Positions 44,203 to 54,331 are shown, numbered from the stretch's first letter. The stretch: DNA of 64,000 bases from DTU052 sp050951725 (GCA_050951725.1 JBMNJO010000024.1:321245-385244), one strand, 5' to 3'. Made by a program: numbers and translations. The notes: generated from the letters alone by a model not told the origin.

Positions 44203-44265
44203 AATCGAAGCTTAACACCTGCAGTCATAAGCATTATTAATATGGGAGAGGATGATACAAGTACC

Positions 44266-46812
44266 ATGGAACCAAATATAATGAACTACATCAATGTGGC
44301 ATCCGTCGGATTGGTTCTTTTCCTCTTGACCTTCCTGGCCTGCTACATTGGACGGCAGTACCGGACCGTGGTCAAGGCTGTATTTGGTGGAATAGCCAGT
44401 CTGTCCGTGTTGCTGCTGACGCCAGCAGTGGCGTTTGCCGGTGAGGCAGATCTCGTACTACCGGTCTTATCGCAAGACCAGAACACACTGCTTTACTACG
44501 GTATTGGAGTTTGTGTACTGGGGATGCTGTTTGGCGTGTACCAATTCGTACAGGTTAAGCAAAATGTTGCCCATCAGTCTATGCTTGATGTGGCACAAAC
44601 CATCTATGAAACCTGTAAGACCTACCTAATTCAACAAGGGAAACTCCTGGCTATATTGTTTGCCTTTATCGGTGTGTGTGTCGCTTTCTACTTTGGGTTC
44701 CTTTCGCAGATGCCGATGGGTTCGGTGTTATTCATCCTGATGTGGACCGTTATAGGTATCCTCGGTTCCTACAGTGTTGCCTGGTATGGAATCCGCATGA
44801 ATACCCTGGCCAACAGCAGGGTGGCATTTACCGCTTTGGAGAGAAAACCTCTTAAGCTTTTGAACATTGCTCTGGACGCTGGAATGAGCATCGGGATGGT
44901 TCTCGTATGTGTTGAGCTCATCATGATGCTGATTATCCTCTTGTTTGTTCCTCGTGAACTGGCAGGAGCAAGCTTTATTGGATTCGCTATCGGTGAATCT
45001 CTTGGCGCAAGTGCCCTGCGTATTGCCGGTGGTATTTTCACCAAGATCGCTGATATCGGGTCTGACCTGATGAAAATCGTCTTTGGCATTAAAGAAGACG
45101 ATCCCAGAAACCCCGGGGTTATTGCCGACTGTACCGGTGACAACGCTGGTGACAGTGTAGGACCGACTGCGGATGGTTTCGAGACTTATGGTGTTACTGG
45201 TGTTGCAGTTGTTACCTTTATCGTACTGGCGGTAGGAAATGCTCTCCCGGCCGCAGACCAGATTGCACTGCAGACCAGCTTGCTCACCTGGGTATTCGTA
45301 ATGCGTGTTTTGATGGTTGTTGCTTCTTTCGTAGCTTTCTATATCAACCGGGCGGTTAGCCAGAGCAGATTTGGCCAATCAGATGATTTCGATTTCGAGC
45401 AGCCTTTGACCAGTCTGGTTTGGATTACCTCTATCCTGGCGATTGCCGGAACATTTGTAGCCAGCTATTTTATGTTGGGACCGACATCTTCGGCACCGGC
45501 AGAACTGCAGGCTATTTGGGCGGTACTGGCAGCCATCATCAGCTTTGGTACTCTGGGTGCAGCCTTGATACCGGAAGCTACCAAAATCTTTACCAGCCCG
45601 AACTCAACCCACGTAGCCGAGGTTGTTAAAGCATCTCGCGAAGGTGGGCCTTCACTTAACATTCTGTCAGGTCTGGTTGCAGGTAACTTCAGTGGATTCT
45701 GGATTGGCCTGATATTTATCGGCCTTATGTTTGGTGCTTACTATGCAAGTACATTTGGACTGGAAGCCATCATGATCTATCCTTCCATCTTCGCATTTGG
45801 TCTGGTGGCCTTTGGTATGCTGGGTATGGGACCTGTTACCATTGCGGTTGACAGTTACGGCCCGGTTACCGACAATGCCCAGTCGATTTACGAACTTTCT
45901 TTGATTGAAGAAATCGATGGCATTGAAAAAGAGATCGAAAAGGATTTCAAATTCAAGCCTGATTTCGACAAAGCGAAATACTATCTGGAAGCTCAGGACG
46001 GAGCTGGTAACACCTTTAAAGCAACTGCCAAGCCGGTCTTGATTGGTACCGCGGTTGTTGGTGCAACCACCATGATATTCTCGCTGATCCTGGTTATTCA
46101 GAAGGTTTTGGAGGTACAGCCAGAAGCTATCCTGAACCTGCTTAACCCGTACACGCTGCTGGGCTTTATCGCCGGTGGTGCAGTAATCTACTGGTTTACC
46201 GGTGCATCAACCCAGGCGGTTACCACTGGTGCCTATAGAGCTGTTCAGTTCATCAAAAACAATATCGACCTTGGCGAAGCGGCCAGTGTTAAAGCTAACA
46301 CCGCAAACTCCGTAGAGGTTGTTAAGATCTGTACGCAGTATGCTCAAAGCGGGATGTTCAATATATTCCTGGCGCTGTTCTCCTTCGCTTTGGCATTTGC
46401 ATGCCTGTCGGCTCCGAGTGGCGGGAACAACGATGCGGTTTCCTTCTTTGTAGCATACTTGATTGCCATAGCCATAGTCGGTCTGTTCCAGGCAGTATTC
46501 ATGGCTAATGCTGGTGGTGCATGGGACAATGCTAAGAAGGTTGTTGAAGTGGATATGCAGGAAAAAGGTACTCCGCTTCACGAGGCCACTGTTGTTGGTG
46601 ACACCGTTGGTGACCCGTTCAAGGATACCTCTTCAGTTGCCTTGAACCCGATTATCAAGTTCACCACGCTGTTTGGCCTGCTGGCTATGGAAATTGCTAT
46701 TTCCCCGACTTTCCGGGATATAGCACCGACAGTCGGACTGGTATTCCTGGCGATTGCTCTGTTCTTCGTATATCGTTCCTTCTTCGGAATGAGAATACCA
46801 GACGAACTCTAG
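44266..46812 (+). CDS. hppA: Membrane-bound proton-translocating pyrophosphatase, divergent type
   Basis: Couples pyrophosphate hydrolysis to ion pumping. At 848 residues it is longer than usual (about 660-720), with many membrane helices. The catalytic signatures are recognisable but altered: DIGSDLMKIVFGIKEDDPRN and DCTGDNAGDSVGPTADGFETY in place of the common GADLVGKVE and VGDNVGDCAGMAADLFE forms. Lys585 (GNTFKA) occupies the position whose lysine confers K+ independence. This fits, from memory, the divergent Na+-regulated H+-pumping group known from Chlorobium limicola and Cellulomonas fimi. An alternative start is ATG 44242. A terminator follows. Confidence 0.88.
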   Translation: MEPNIMNYINVASVGLVLFLLTFLACYIGRQYRTVVKAVFGGIASLSVLLLTPAVAFAGEADLVLPVLSQDQNTLLYYGIGVCVLGMLFGVYQFVQVKQNVAHQSMLDVAQTIYETCKTYLIQQGKLLAILFAFIGVCVAFYFGFLSQMPMGSVLFILMWTVIGILGSYSVAWYGIRMNTLANSRVAFTALERKPLKLLNIALDAGMSIGMVLVCVELIMMLIILLFVPRELAGASFIGFAIGESLGASALRIAGGIFTKIADIGSDLMKIVFGIKEDDPRNPGVIADCTGDNAGDSVGPTADGFETYGVTGVAVVTFIVLAVGNALPAADQIALQTSLLTWVFVMRVLMVVASFVAFYINRAVSQSRFGQSDDFDFEQPLTSLVWITSILAIAGTFVASYFMLGPTSSAPAELQAIWAVLAAIISFGTLGAALIPEATKIFTSPNSTHVAEVVKASREGGPSLNILSGLVAGNFSGFWIGLIFIGLMFGAYYASTFGLEAIMIYPSIFAFGLVAFGMLGMGPVTIAVDSYGPVTDNAQSIYELSLIEEIDGIEKEIEKDFKFKPDFDKAKYYLEAQDGAGNTFKATAKPVLIGTAVVGATTMIFSLILVIQKVLEVQPEAILNLLNPYTLLGFIAGGAVIYWFTGASTQAVTTGAYRAVQFIKNNIDLGEAASVKANTANSVEVVKICTQYAQSGMFNIFLALFSFALAFACLSAPSGGNNDAVSFFVAYLIAIAIVGLFQAVFMANAGGAWDNAKKVVEVDMQEKGTPLHEATVVGDTVGDPFKDTSSVALNPIIKFTTLFGLLAMEIAISPTFRDIAPTVGLVFLAIALFFVYRSFFGMRIPDEL

Positions 46813-46844
46813 TAGAGACTAACCTAAAATATAATATGGTTCAT

Positions 46845-46882
46845 GAGGCCCCCGTTTTTCAAAGCGTGGGGTCTTTCTTTTT
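46845..46882 (+). terminator. Terminator after hppA
   Basis: A GC-rich stem (GAGGCCCCCG with CGTGGGGTCT, imperfect) around a T/A-rich loop, then TTCTTTTT. The following gap to 47029 shows no gene. Confidence 0.75.
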
Positions 46883-47029
46883 CCGATGAAGTTTGCTCGG
46901 GTGCCGTTCCGGTAGAAGTCGCTGGAGATTAGCAGTGATTAGTGCTTGCTAATGTAGTAGAATCTGAATAGCGAGTTGTTATACTTCTAGTGAAAGCCAC
47001 CACCAATAACTTATGTTTGGGGAGATTCT

Positions 47030-47788
47030 ATGCTTGATATAGATCCACGGGCCATGCCGTTGGAATTGATTGGCGACGGCGCAAATTGTATTCTCATTCA
47101 TGGCTTAACTGCCTCACCCTCAGAAATGAGACTCCTGGGCGAACTTCTTCACCAACGGGGTTATTCGGTTCATGCACCATTATTGCCCGGTCATGGGAGA
47201 ACTCCTAAACATCTGAATCAGACTCGTTGGACGGAATGGTACCAGGAGGTCGAGGCCCTGGCCAAAAAACTTCTGCAACAGCCAGTCCCGCTGGTGGTGA
47301 TCGGGCTGTCGATGGGAGCATTGCTGTCGTTGGAACTGGGGGCACGGGTGGATGGAATAAGGGGGATAGTATGCATTAACCCTCCATTAATACTTCGTGA
47401 CTGGAAGAGCAAATGGGCACGAATCGTGAGGGTATTCCGCCATTATATACCGAAGTATATCGGTGATGAAGACCGGGAAATGGAGAACCGGGGACGGTTT
47501 GCATATGATTGTATACCATTACAAGCCTTCATTAGCATGCAGTCTCTGGTCAAAGTGGTTATCAAAAAGCTGGAGCATATTGATATCCCGGTGCTGGTGG
47601 TGGAGGGGGCCAAGGATGAGCTGGTAGATCCCCGGAGTTACAGCGTTCTGGCACACAGGTTACCACCAGGCAGGATGCGACACCTGTACCTGACGAGGTC
47701 GCCGCACGTTGCTACCATGGGGGACGAGCTGGAGTTGTTAGGAAATGAAATTGACGGGTTTATCAAGGGAATGCTTAATGGAATATAA
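47030..47788 (+). CDS. est: Carboxylesterase / monoacylglycerol lipase-like alpha/beta hydrolase
   Basis: A 252-residue alpha/beta hydrolase similar in type to the Est30/YvaK carboxylesterases. The oxyanion segment is HGLTASPSEMR, the nucleophile Ser94 lies in GLSMG, and Asp196 and His226 complete the triad. No signal peptide is seen, so it is likely cytoplasmic. ATG behind TTGGGGAG. In Bacillus the homologue also lies between secG and rnr; the natural substrate is not known from sequence. Confidence 0.85.
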   Translation: MLDIDPRAMPLELIGDGANCILIHGLTASPSEMRLLGELLHQRGYSVHAPLLPGHGRTPKHLNQTRWTEWYQEVEALAKKLLQQPVPLVVIGLSMGALLSLELGARVDGIRGIVCINPPLILRDWKSKWARIVRVFRHYIPKYIGDEDREMENRGRFAYDCIPLQAFISMQSLVKVVIKKLEHIDIPVLVVEGAKDELVDPRSYSVLAHRLPPGRMRHLYLTRSPHVATMGDELELLGNEIDGFIKGMLNGI

Positions 47789-47967
47789 CAAGCGAAAATC
47801 TTGATTGTGTACACCATCACCGGTAAACGGTCAATTGTTTATATTACCGGCCCCCCGGGCAAAATTATATACTAGGAAGGCCGGGCTTAAAAAAGAGCCC
47901 ATGCGGTAAAATCTTAGTTGAAAGAGAATCAGTTATAGGATCTACAATCGATCAGGAAGGTGAATGA

Positions 47968-50124
47968 ATGATATCAACCAGGGAAAGTATCCTGAAATAC
48001 ATGAAACAGGACTCCTATCGTCCCCTCAATTATCAGGAACTCTTAGCGGCCCTGGAAGTCGAGGATGAGGCCGAATTCTCGGCATTACTAGGGCGCATGG
48101 AGAAGGATGGGGATATTGTAGTAACCCGTAAACACAAGTATGGAGTTCCGGAGAGAATGAACCTGGTGCGAGGGGCGCTGCAGGTAAATGCAAAGGGGTT
48201 TGCCTTTCTATTACCTGATGACCCCAATCAGCCAGATGTATTCATATATGGCCGCGACCTAAACGGCGCTATGCACAGGGACCGGGTCATGGTAAGAGTC
48301 AACCAGCGCCAGCACCACCCGGGGCAGAAGCCGGAAGGTGAGGTAATCAGAGCGATTAACCGCGCCAATCAGGAAGTGGTAGGCACTTTTAAGAAGGGGA
48401 AAGCCATATCTCAGGTGATTCCTGATGATCCCCGGTTATTGTACCCGATAAACACCCGCAAAAGTACGAAGATCAAAGTAACAGAAGGACAGAAGGTACT
48501 GGTGAAGATAACTGCCTGGCCTGACCGGGATAAATTTGCCGAGGGAAAGATCGTGGAAGTACTGGGCAACAAGGGAGAGCCAGGTGTAGACATAAAGTGC
48601 ATTGTAAAGAAATATGGCCTCAGCGAATTCTTCCCTAAAAAGGTGGAAAAGGCGGCCCAGGCTATACCAATGGCGGTGCTTCCAGAAGAGATTGAAGGAC
48701 GTCGCGACCTGCGAAACCTCGACATGGTAACCATAGATGGTGACGATGCCAAAGACCTGGATGATGCCGTCAGCATTACCCGCTTGGATAACGGGTACCG
48801 CCTGGGAGTTCATATCGCGGATGTGTCTCATTATGTGAAGGAAGGCAGTGTTATTGACAAGGAAGCCTACCACCGGGGAACCAGTGTTTACCTGGTCGAC
48901 CGGGTGATACCCATGCTGCCCCAGAGTCTTTCCAATGGCATTTGCAGCCTCAACGCCGGAGAAGACCGCCTGGCAATGACTGTAATGATGGATATAGATC
49001 CCGAAGGAGACATTATAGACTACGAGATCTTTAAGTCGGTTATCCGGGTCAATGAGCGCATGACATACAACAATGTCAACCGAATCCTTAAGGATCAGGA
49101 ACCAGGCTTGATGGAGCGCTACCGTGACTACATTGATATGTTTACAACCATGCGGGAACTGGCGGATATCCTGCGGAAGCGCAAGTCTAACCGGGGTTCT
49201 CTGGATTTTGAGTTTCCCGAAACCAAGGTTATATTGGACGAACAAGGACTTCCAGTTGCTATCGAGAAGCGAAACCAGGATGTCGCCGAGTCGATAATCG
49301 AGGAGTTCATGATTCGAGCCAACGAGGTGGTGGCAAGTCACTGCAATGAGATGCAGCTGCCCACTCTCTACCGGGTACACGAGAAACCAGAAAATGAGGA
49401 TTTGGACAATGTTGTTCGCATTCTGGCCCTCTTTAACCGTAGACTCAATAAAAAGAAGATTACACCGGAGGTACTCCAGCAGGTTCTAAACGACGTAAAA
49501 GGAAAGCCTGAGCAGCGGATAGTATCCACCATGATTCTCCGCTCCCTGAAACATGCCCGGTATTCGCCAATCCCCCTGGGACATTATGGCCTGGCATCAC
49601 CCTATTACCTGCACTTTACCGCACCGATTCGGCGGTACCCTGACCTGCTGGTTCACCGGGTCCTGACCCACATGCTGGAAAAGGGATCGGTGTCCGGAAA
49701 AAAGAAGGCCCAATGGGAGAGTCTGATGCCTCCGGCGGGCGAACAGTGTACCTCGCGGGAAATGCAGGCTGAGGAAGCTGAACGCGAATCCGTAGATATC
49801 AAGGCAGCCCAGTACATGAAGCAGTTTGTCGGTGAGACGTTCCCGGCAGTGATTTCATCGATAACCGCCTTTGGTTTCTTCGTAGAACTGGAAAATACAA
49901 TAGAGGGATTGGTTCATATATCATCGTTGGTTGATGATTACTATGTTTTTGATGACCAGCAATTGATTCTGGTGGGTAACCACACCAAGAAAGTGTACCG
50001 GATTGGTGATGAGGTCGAAGTGGAATTGGTCAAGGTAAATGTAGAGGAGGCCAAACTGGACTTCGAACTGACTGAACACCTACCCAGGAATGGTGCGAGA
50101 CAGCGCAAGAAATACCATAGTTGA
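47968..50124 (+). CDS. rnr: Ribonuclease R
   Basis: A processive 3'-5' exoribonuclease that can degrade structured RNA and acts with tmRNA/SmpB in decay of rescued mRNAs. The 718-residue protein has an N-terminal HTH, cold-shock domains, the RNB catalytic domain with DGDDAKDLDDAVSI (magnesium-binding aspartates near 255-265) and a C-terminal S1 domain from about 625. ATG behind AGGAAGGTGA. It sits next to smpB and ssrA, its functional partners. Confidence 0.96.
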   Translation: MISTRESILKYMKQDSYRPLNYQELLAALEVEDEAEFSALLGRMEKDGDIVVTRKHKYGVPERMNLVRGALQVNAKGFAFLLPDDPNQPDVFIYGRDLNGAMHRDRVMVRVNQRQHHPGQKPEGEVIRAINRANQEVVGTFKKGKAISQVIPDDPRLLYPINTRKSTKIKVTEGQKVLVKITAWPDRDKFAEGKIVEVLGNKGEPGVDIKCIVKKYGLSEFFPKKVEKAAQAIPMAVLPEEIEGRRDLRNLDMVTIDGDDAKDLDDAVSITRLDNGYRLGVHIADVSHYVKEGSVIDKEAYHRGTSVYLVDRVIPMLPQSLSNGICSLNAGEDRLAMTVMMDIDPEGDIIDYEIFKSVIRVNERMTYNNVNRILKDQEPGLMERYRDYIDMFTTMRELADILRKRKSNRGSLDFEFPETKVILDEQGLPVAIEKRNQDVAESIIEEFMIRANEVVASHCNEMQLPTLYRVHEKPENEDLDNVVRILALFNRRLNKKKITPEVLQQVLNDVKGKPEQRIVSTMILRSLKHARYSPIPLGHYGLASPYYLHFTAPIRRYPDLLVHRVLTHMLEKGSVSGKKKAQWESLMPPAGEQCTSREMQAEEAERESVDIKAAQYMKQFVGETFPAVISSITAFGFFVELENTIEGLVHISSLVDDYYVFDDQQLILVGNHTKKVYRIGDEVEVELVKVNVEEAKLDFELTEHLPRNGARQRKKYHS

Positions 50125-50141
50125 ACCGGTATTTGCAGTCC

Positions 50142-50170
50142 TTGACCAAGTATACTTCACGTTATATAAT
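50142..50170 (+). promoter_or_regulatory. smpB-ssrA promoter
   Basis: -35 TTGACC (50142-50147), 17-bp spacer, perfect -10 TATAAT (50165-50170). It lies in the rnr-smpB gap and would drive smpB and probably ssrA. Confidence 0.7.
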
Positions 50171-50256
50171 GGTAGTCGAAGACAGCAGACATCAAACCCT
50201 GGCTACAGGTGGATCTTTACCATCGGGGCGAGGGTTTATTTTTCGGGGTGAACCGG

Positions 50257-50724
50257 ATGAAGGAGAAAAACGTCAAAGTAGTAGTTGAAAACCGTAAGGC
50301 CCGACATGAGTATCATATTGATGATACCCTGGAAGCCGGATTGGTCCTGCAGGGGACCGAGGTCAAATCCTTAAGGGCCGGCAAGGCCAACCTCCAGGAC
50401 GCCTATGGTGAGATTAAGGACGGGGAAGCCTGGGTCATAAACTTTCATATCAGTCCTTATGAGCAAGGCAACCGTTTCAATCACGAGCCGAAGCGGCCCA
50501 AAAAACTACTGCTTCAACGCCGGGAAATAAACCGGCTTTACGGTCTGACGCAACAGAAAGGTTACACCCTGATTCCACTAAGAGTCTACTTTAAAAATGG
50601 CCTGGCCAAAATAATTATTGGTGTGGCAAGGGGTAAAAAGCTACATGACAAACGCCAGGACATCGCCGAACGAGACGCCAAACGCGATATTGATCGCATT
50701 GTTAAAGAAAGAGCATATAAATAA
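50257..50724 (+). CDS. smpB: SsrA-binding protein SmpB
   Basis: SmpB carries tmRNA to stalled ribosomes and mimics the missing anticodon stem. The 155-residue protein has the OB-barrel core (TLEAGLVLQGTEVKSLRAGKAN) and the C-terminal tail GKKLHDKRQDIAERDAKRDI, which reads the empty decoding centre. ATG 50257 follows GGGGTGA by a few bases. Its stop is immediately followed by the tmRNA gene. Confidence 0.96.
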   Translation: MKEKNVKVVVENRKARHEYHIDDTLEAGLVLQGTEVKSLRAGKANLQDAYGEIKDGEAWVINFHISPYEQGNRFNHEPKRPKKLLLQRREINRLYGLTQQKGYTLIPLRVYFKNGLAKIIIGVARGKKLHDKRQDIAERDAKRDIDRIVKERAYK

Positions 50725-51076
50725 GGGGGCGTAATGGTTTCGACGGGGGAAAAGGTGGAAAGAGCAGCGAGCCGAGTTGGTGCCAGCTCGTTAAAAAGGT
50801 ACAAAAAAAAATAACTGCAAACGATAATTACGCACTAGCGGCTTAATGCCGCTCGTCCGGCCAGGATTCCTAACGGCCTGGTGCAGGGCGTCAATTAGTT
50901 AGGGTACCCTGAAAGCTCTTCTCTCTGGGGGCTTTTAAGGGGAAATTTACAGGGATAGCTTGAGGGAAGCCTGTTCGTGGGCGTCCGGATAGCGAAATCC
51001 AAAACACGGACTGCGCTCGGAGATACTGTTTCTGTCGTTCTTTCGGACGGGGGTTCGACTCCCCCCGCCTCCACCA
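50725..51076 (+). ncRNA. ssrA: Transfer-messenger RNA (tmRNA)
   Basis: The RNA rescues stalled ribosomes by tagging the nascent chain. The 5' end GGGGGCGTAATGGTTTCGAC and the 3' end, with the T-arm GGTTCGACTCC and an encoded CCA (51074-51076), form the tRNA-like acceptor: GGGGGCG pairs with CGCCTCC. The tag frame starts with GCA at 50817 and reads ANDNYALAA before TAA (50844-50846), so with the charged alanine the tag is AANDNYALAA. It is intact although an accessory element begins right after it. Confidence 0.97.
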
Positions 51077-51085
51077 GATAATCTA

Positions 51086-51127
51086 CCATCTATTGATAAA
51101 AAGAATTTTATCTGTAGGTGGTTTTTA
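51086..51127 (+). terminator. Terminator after ssrA
   Basis: Arms 51086-51101 and 51106-51121 pair at 13 of 16 positions around a short loop, and T6 follows. The rest of 51128-51399 has two smaller hairpins (51132-51142; 51151-51180) and three GTGTGCA repeats between 51272 and 51316, but no gene. Confidence 0.7.
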
Positions 51128-51399
51128 TATTGCCTGAAAGGCCTGTTTTTAAGCCGTTCATGCGTTTTGCAGAGCGGCTTTCTCGATTTTTGGTGGGTTA
51201 TTCTCTTTTGATAAGAGGAAATCCTTCCACTTATTGTCATCGCGCCAGGAGGTAATCGTTGAACTTTAGCAGGGTGTGTGCAAAGGGGGTGTGCATTTTC
51301 CAGAGGGGTGTGCAAACAGTCAAGCCCGGTCATTGGAAAAGAAAAAGCCTACAAAGCCGAAGCCCTGTACGCTTTTTGAGGATTCCTTTAAAGCACCTA

Positions 51400-52977
51400 T
51401 CATACTTCCGTGCCATCTTTAAAGCGAAAGTGCAACTTGCCGTCCTTGGTGACAGTGACTGTATCGACTGCTACCGCCCAAAGTCGCTCGTCAAACTCCT
51501 CGACCACGGACGGGCCGCTTTCCAGTTCGCGGATGAAGGTTCCAAGTGATAAGCTTTTAGCCTGCCGCTCTCGCTTCATTTCTTCTAATTGGTTGAAACG
51601 TTCCGTTGCTATACGGTGGCGTTCCCAATAGCGGTTGTTGCGTTCATTAAACTCGTCCTGGTTTTGGGCGATACGGGCGTTCTCATAAACGGCCTTTCGC
51701 AACAATTCAGCTACCACATCGATTTCCCGCTGGAGTCCTTTTAGTTCAGCATCAATCTCTGTGCAGTTGCATAAGACTTCTTGGGCAAGGCGGCAGTTGG
51801 CGAGTATTTCATCGCGGTTGCCAATCAGCATGTTAAATGCCGTCAGAAATCGTTGCTTTATATCATCTTCAGTAACGTGCGGTGTTTGGCATGGTTTATC
51901 CCAGTTATATTTGTTATTGCACCGCCATACCGTGCGCCGATACTTGGTGTTGGAACCCCAAACCTTGGAGCCGTAAAAACCGCCGCAGTCACCGCAAACG
52001 ATTTTAGCTGAAAATGGGCTATGGCAACTGACTGGCCTACCGAGTTTTTTACGCCGTTCCATTTCAAGCTGCACCGCATCAAATTCGTCTGGCTCAATAA
52101 TGGCAGGATGGCTATTCTGCACATAGTATTGAGGAACCTCACCCTCGTTGACTTTGGTGGTTTTAGTGAGAAAATCTACCGTGAAGCTTTTTTGCAGCAG
52201 AGCGTCACCCTTGTATTTCTCGTTAGTCAGAATGCTTATTACTGTCGCCACTTGCCAGGTTTTTTTCCCGGCTGGAGATGGGAGACCCAGATTGCCAAGG
52301 TGCTTGGCGATGGCTGAAGGCGTTTTGCCCTCAAGAAACATTCTGTAAATCAGCCGCACTGTTTCCGCTTCCTTTTCAACAATTTTAGGTAAGCCATCTT
52401 CCCCCTTTTCGTAGCCAAGGAAATGACGATAAGGCATGCTTACTTTCCCATCAGCCATACGTTTGCGTTGGCCCCAGGTTACATTTTCAGAAATTGAACG
52501 GCTTTCTTCCTGTGCCAAGCTGGACATAATGGTGATCAAAAGCTCACCCTTACTGTCCAGCGTGTAAATGTTCTCCTTCTCGAAATAAACCTCAACGCCT
52601 TTTTCTTTTAGCTGGCGAACCGTAACCAGAGAATCAACTGTATTTCTCGCAAAGCGGCTGACTGATTTGGTAACAATCAGATCGATTTTTCCGTCCAGTG
52701 CATCGGCGACCATCTGCTTAAATCCATCGCGCTTTTTGGTATTGGTGGCGCTGATACCTTCATCGGTGTAGATTCCGGCAAATATCCAATCAGCACGTTC
52801 GTTGATGTACTTGGTGTAGTAGTCTACCTGGGCTTCGTAGCTGGTAAGCTGTTCCTCAGAATCTGTTGAAACGCGGGCATATGCAGCTACTCTTTTTCTT
52901 GTGGCCACACCAGTCGTTTCCTGCACAAAGCGGTTTATGGTTGGTGGTATGACAGTAACGGATCGAGCTGGTTTCAC
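51400..52977 (-). CDS. Large serine recombinase (first of a tandem pair)
   Basis: A 525-residue site-specific recombinase. It has the N-terminal resolvase domain with catalytic Ser37 in AAYARVSTDSEEQ and the conserved KSVSRFARNTVD, a 'recombinase' DNA-binding domain (about 185-290), a zinc ribbon (CGDCGG ... WRCNNK ... C) and a coiled-coil region with NQDEFNERNNRYWERH. GTG 52977 is chosen: GGGGAG lies upstream and GTGA overlaps the stop of the other recombinase by four bases. Lying next to ssrA, it probably integrates or excises the adjoining element. Confidence 0.9.
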   Translation of the reverse strand: MKPARSVTVIPPTINRFVQETTGVATRKRVAAYARVSTDSEEQLTSYEAQVDYYTKYINERADWIFAGIYTDEGISATNTKKRDGFKQMVADALDGKIDLIVTKSVSRFARNTVDSLVTVRQLKEKGVEVYFEKENIYTLDSKGELLITIMSSLAQEESRSISENVTWGQRKRMADGKVSMPYRHFLGYEKGEDGLPKIVEKEAETVRLIYRMFLEGKTPSAIAKHLGNLGLPSPAGKKTWQVATVISILTNEKYKGDALLQKSFTVDFLTKTTKVNEGEVPQYYVQNSHPAIIEPDEFDAVQLEMERRKKLGRPVSCHSPFSAKIVCGDCGGFYGSKVWGSNTKYRRTVWRCNNKYNWDKPCQTPHVTEDDIKQRFLTAFNMLIGNRDEILANCRLAQEVLCNCTEIDAELKGLQREIDVVAELLRKAVYENARIAQNQDEFNERNNRYWERHRIATERFNQLEEMKRERQAKSLSLGTFIRELESGPSVVEEFDERLWAVAVDTVTVTKDGKLHFRFKDGTEV

Positions 52978-54284
52978 TTCAAATCTCCCCTTTGGTAGGC
53001 AAGCGTCCTTTCCCGCGCCTGCTGTTTCTTTTTGTCGTCCCAGCTTGATTTGCGTGACCGGTCTTGCCAAGTGGTTTCAACTTCATGACCGTCTTGAAAA
53101 ATATAAATGACCTTATTTGCTTGCGGCACCAGCATCTGCTTGATCTGGGATCGGAAAACCACCTCATCAAATTCCGCCAGACCTAGAACTTCAGCGGTCA
53201 GCGAAATTAGGGTTGGTTCCGGGATTTGCTTCGCTGGGCAGACGTCCTTGCCGTAATTGACGAAGGTGGAACAGTTCCACGCTGCATGCCCCTTGTAGGT
53301 TACCCGCCGATAGTTCTTGCCGCAGCGAGGGCAGAAGATTAAGCCTGAAAATGGGTAACGGTTGGCCGGGTTTTGTCTGACATTTCTGTTCTCCCGGCGA
53401 AGGGCCATGATTTCTTGCGCCTTTTGAAAGATGAGAGGGTCTATAATCGGCGGATGGGTTCCTTCGGCATAGTACTTTGGCAGGATTCCCCGGTTATAAA
53501 CCAGCTTCTTTGACAAGTGGTCGGCTACATACTTTTTCTGGAGCAGCGCGTTGCCAGAATACTTCTCGTTATTTAGGATGGCCAGGACTCGCTTTGCTGT
53601 CCACTGTCTGCCGCTGAACGTTCGCACACCCATTTCCCGCAGCCTGGCAGCAATCCGATCGCATCCCAGACCGTTTACGTAATCAGCGTAGATTATTCGA
53701 ACGATTTCGGCCTGTTCCTGATCGATTTCAATTTGACCATTGTTAATTCGATACCCGTACATGAAACGCAGGTTTACAATCTCACCTTGCTGGAACCGCT
53801 TGCGAATCCTCCACTTACAGTTCTCACTAACCGAACGGCTTTCCTCCTGAGCATAGGATGCGAGGATGGTTAGCAAAAGTTCGCCATCCCCACTCATGGA
53901 GTGAATATTCTGCTCCTCAAAATAAACGTCAACACCGAGCAGTTTTAGCTCTCGCACTGTTTCAAGCAGTGTTACCGTGTTGCGGGCAAAACGTGATATC
54001 GATTTTGTAATGATCAGGTCAATCTTGCCATCCTTGCAGTCAGCAATTAGACGCTGAAATTCCGGGCGAGTGTCTTTGGTTCCTGTCAGTGCCTCATCGG
54101 CGTATACACCAGCATATTCCCAATCCGAGCGCTGCTGAATGAGTTTGCTGTAGTAGCTGACTTGAGCTGCCAGAGATTGTAACATCGCATCTTTTCCGGA
54201 TGATACGCGGGCATAGGCGGCAACCCGTAATCTAGCAGGGATTGGTGGCACCGAAGGGGATATTTTCGTAACTATCTTTTCCAT
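52974..54284 (-). CDS. Large serine recombinase (second of a tandem pair)
   Basis: A 436-residue recombinase paralogous to its neighbour. Catalytic Ser28 lies in AAYARVSSGKD, followed by TKSISRFARNTV, the recombinase domain with SGRQWTAKRVLAILNNEKYSG, and a zinc ribbon (CPRCGKNYRR ... NCSTF ... C). It lacks a long C-terminal coiled coil. The basic C-terminus ends where the partner's start codon begins, so both are translated together. ATG behind AAGGAGGTC. Both active sites look intact, so the pair may act as a heteromer or as integrase plus directionality partner; this is inference. Confidence 0.9.
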   Translation of the reverse strand: MEKIVTKISPSVPPIPARLRVAAYARVSSGKDAMLQSLAAQVSYYSKLIQQRSDWEYAGVYADEALTGTKDTRPEFQRLIADCKDGKIDLIITKSISRFARNTVTLLETVRELKLLGVDVYFEEQNIHSMSGDGELLLTILASYAQEESRSVSENCKWRIRKRFQQGEIVNLRFMYGYRINNGQIEIDQEQAEIVRIIYADYVNGLGCDRIAARLREMGVRTFSGRQWTAKRVLAILNNEKYSGNALLQKKYVADHLSKKLVYNRGILPKYYAEGTHPPIIDPLIFQKAQEIMALRRENRNVRQNPANRYPFSGLIFCPRCGKNYRRVTYKGHAAWNCSTFVNYGKDVCPAKQIPEPTLISLTAEVLGLAEFDEVVFRSQIKQMLVPQANKVIYIFQDGHEVETTWQDRSRKSSWDDKKKQQARERTLAYQRGDLK

Positions 54285-54331
54285 AATGACCTCCTTTCGC
54301 TATGACATATTCGCTCCAAAAGCCCATATTA

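Noticed and set aside
48436..49380. 314-codon - strand open frame
   Set aside because: Antisense shadow of rnr, with low-complexity composition and no family features.
51128..51399. Attachment site from the GTGTGCA repeats after ssrA
   Set aside because: Three short repeats are visible but no matching copy of the ssrA end was found in the window, so att cannot be assigned.
52977..53070. ATG at 53070 as start of the first recombinase
   Set aside because: It lies about 95 bases inside the upstream gene without a ribosome binding site, whereas GTG 52977 has one and a GTGA overlap.
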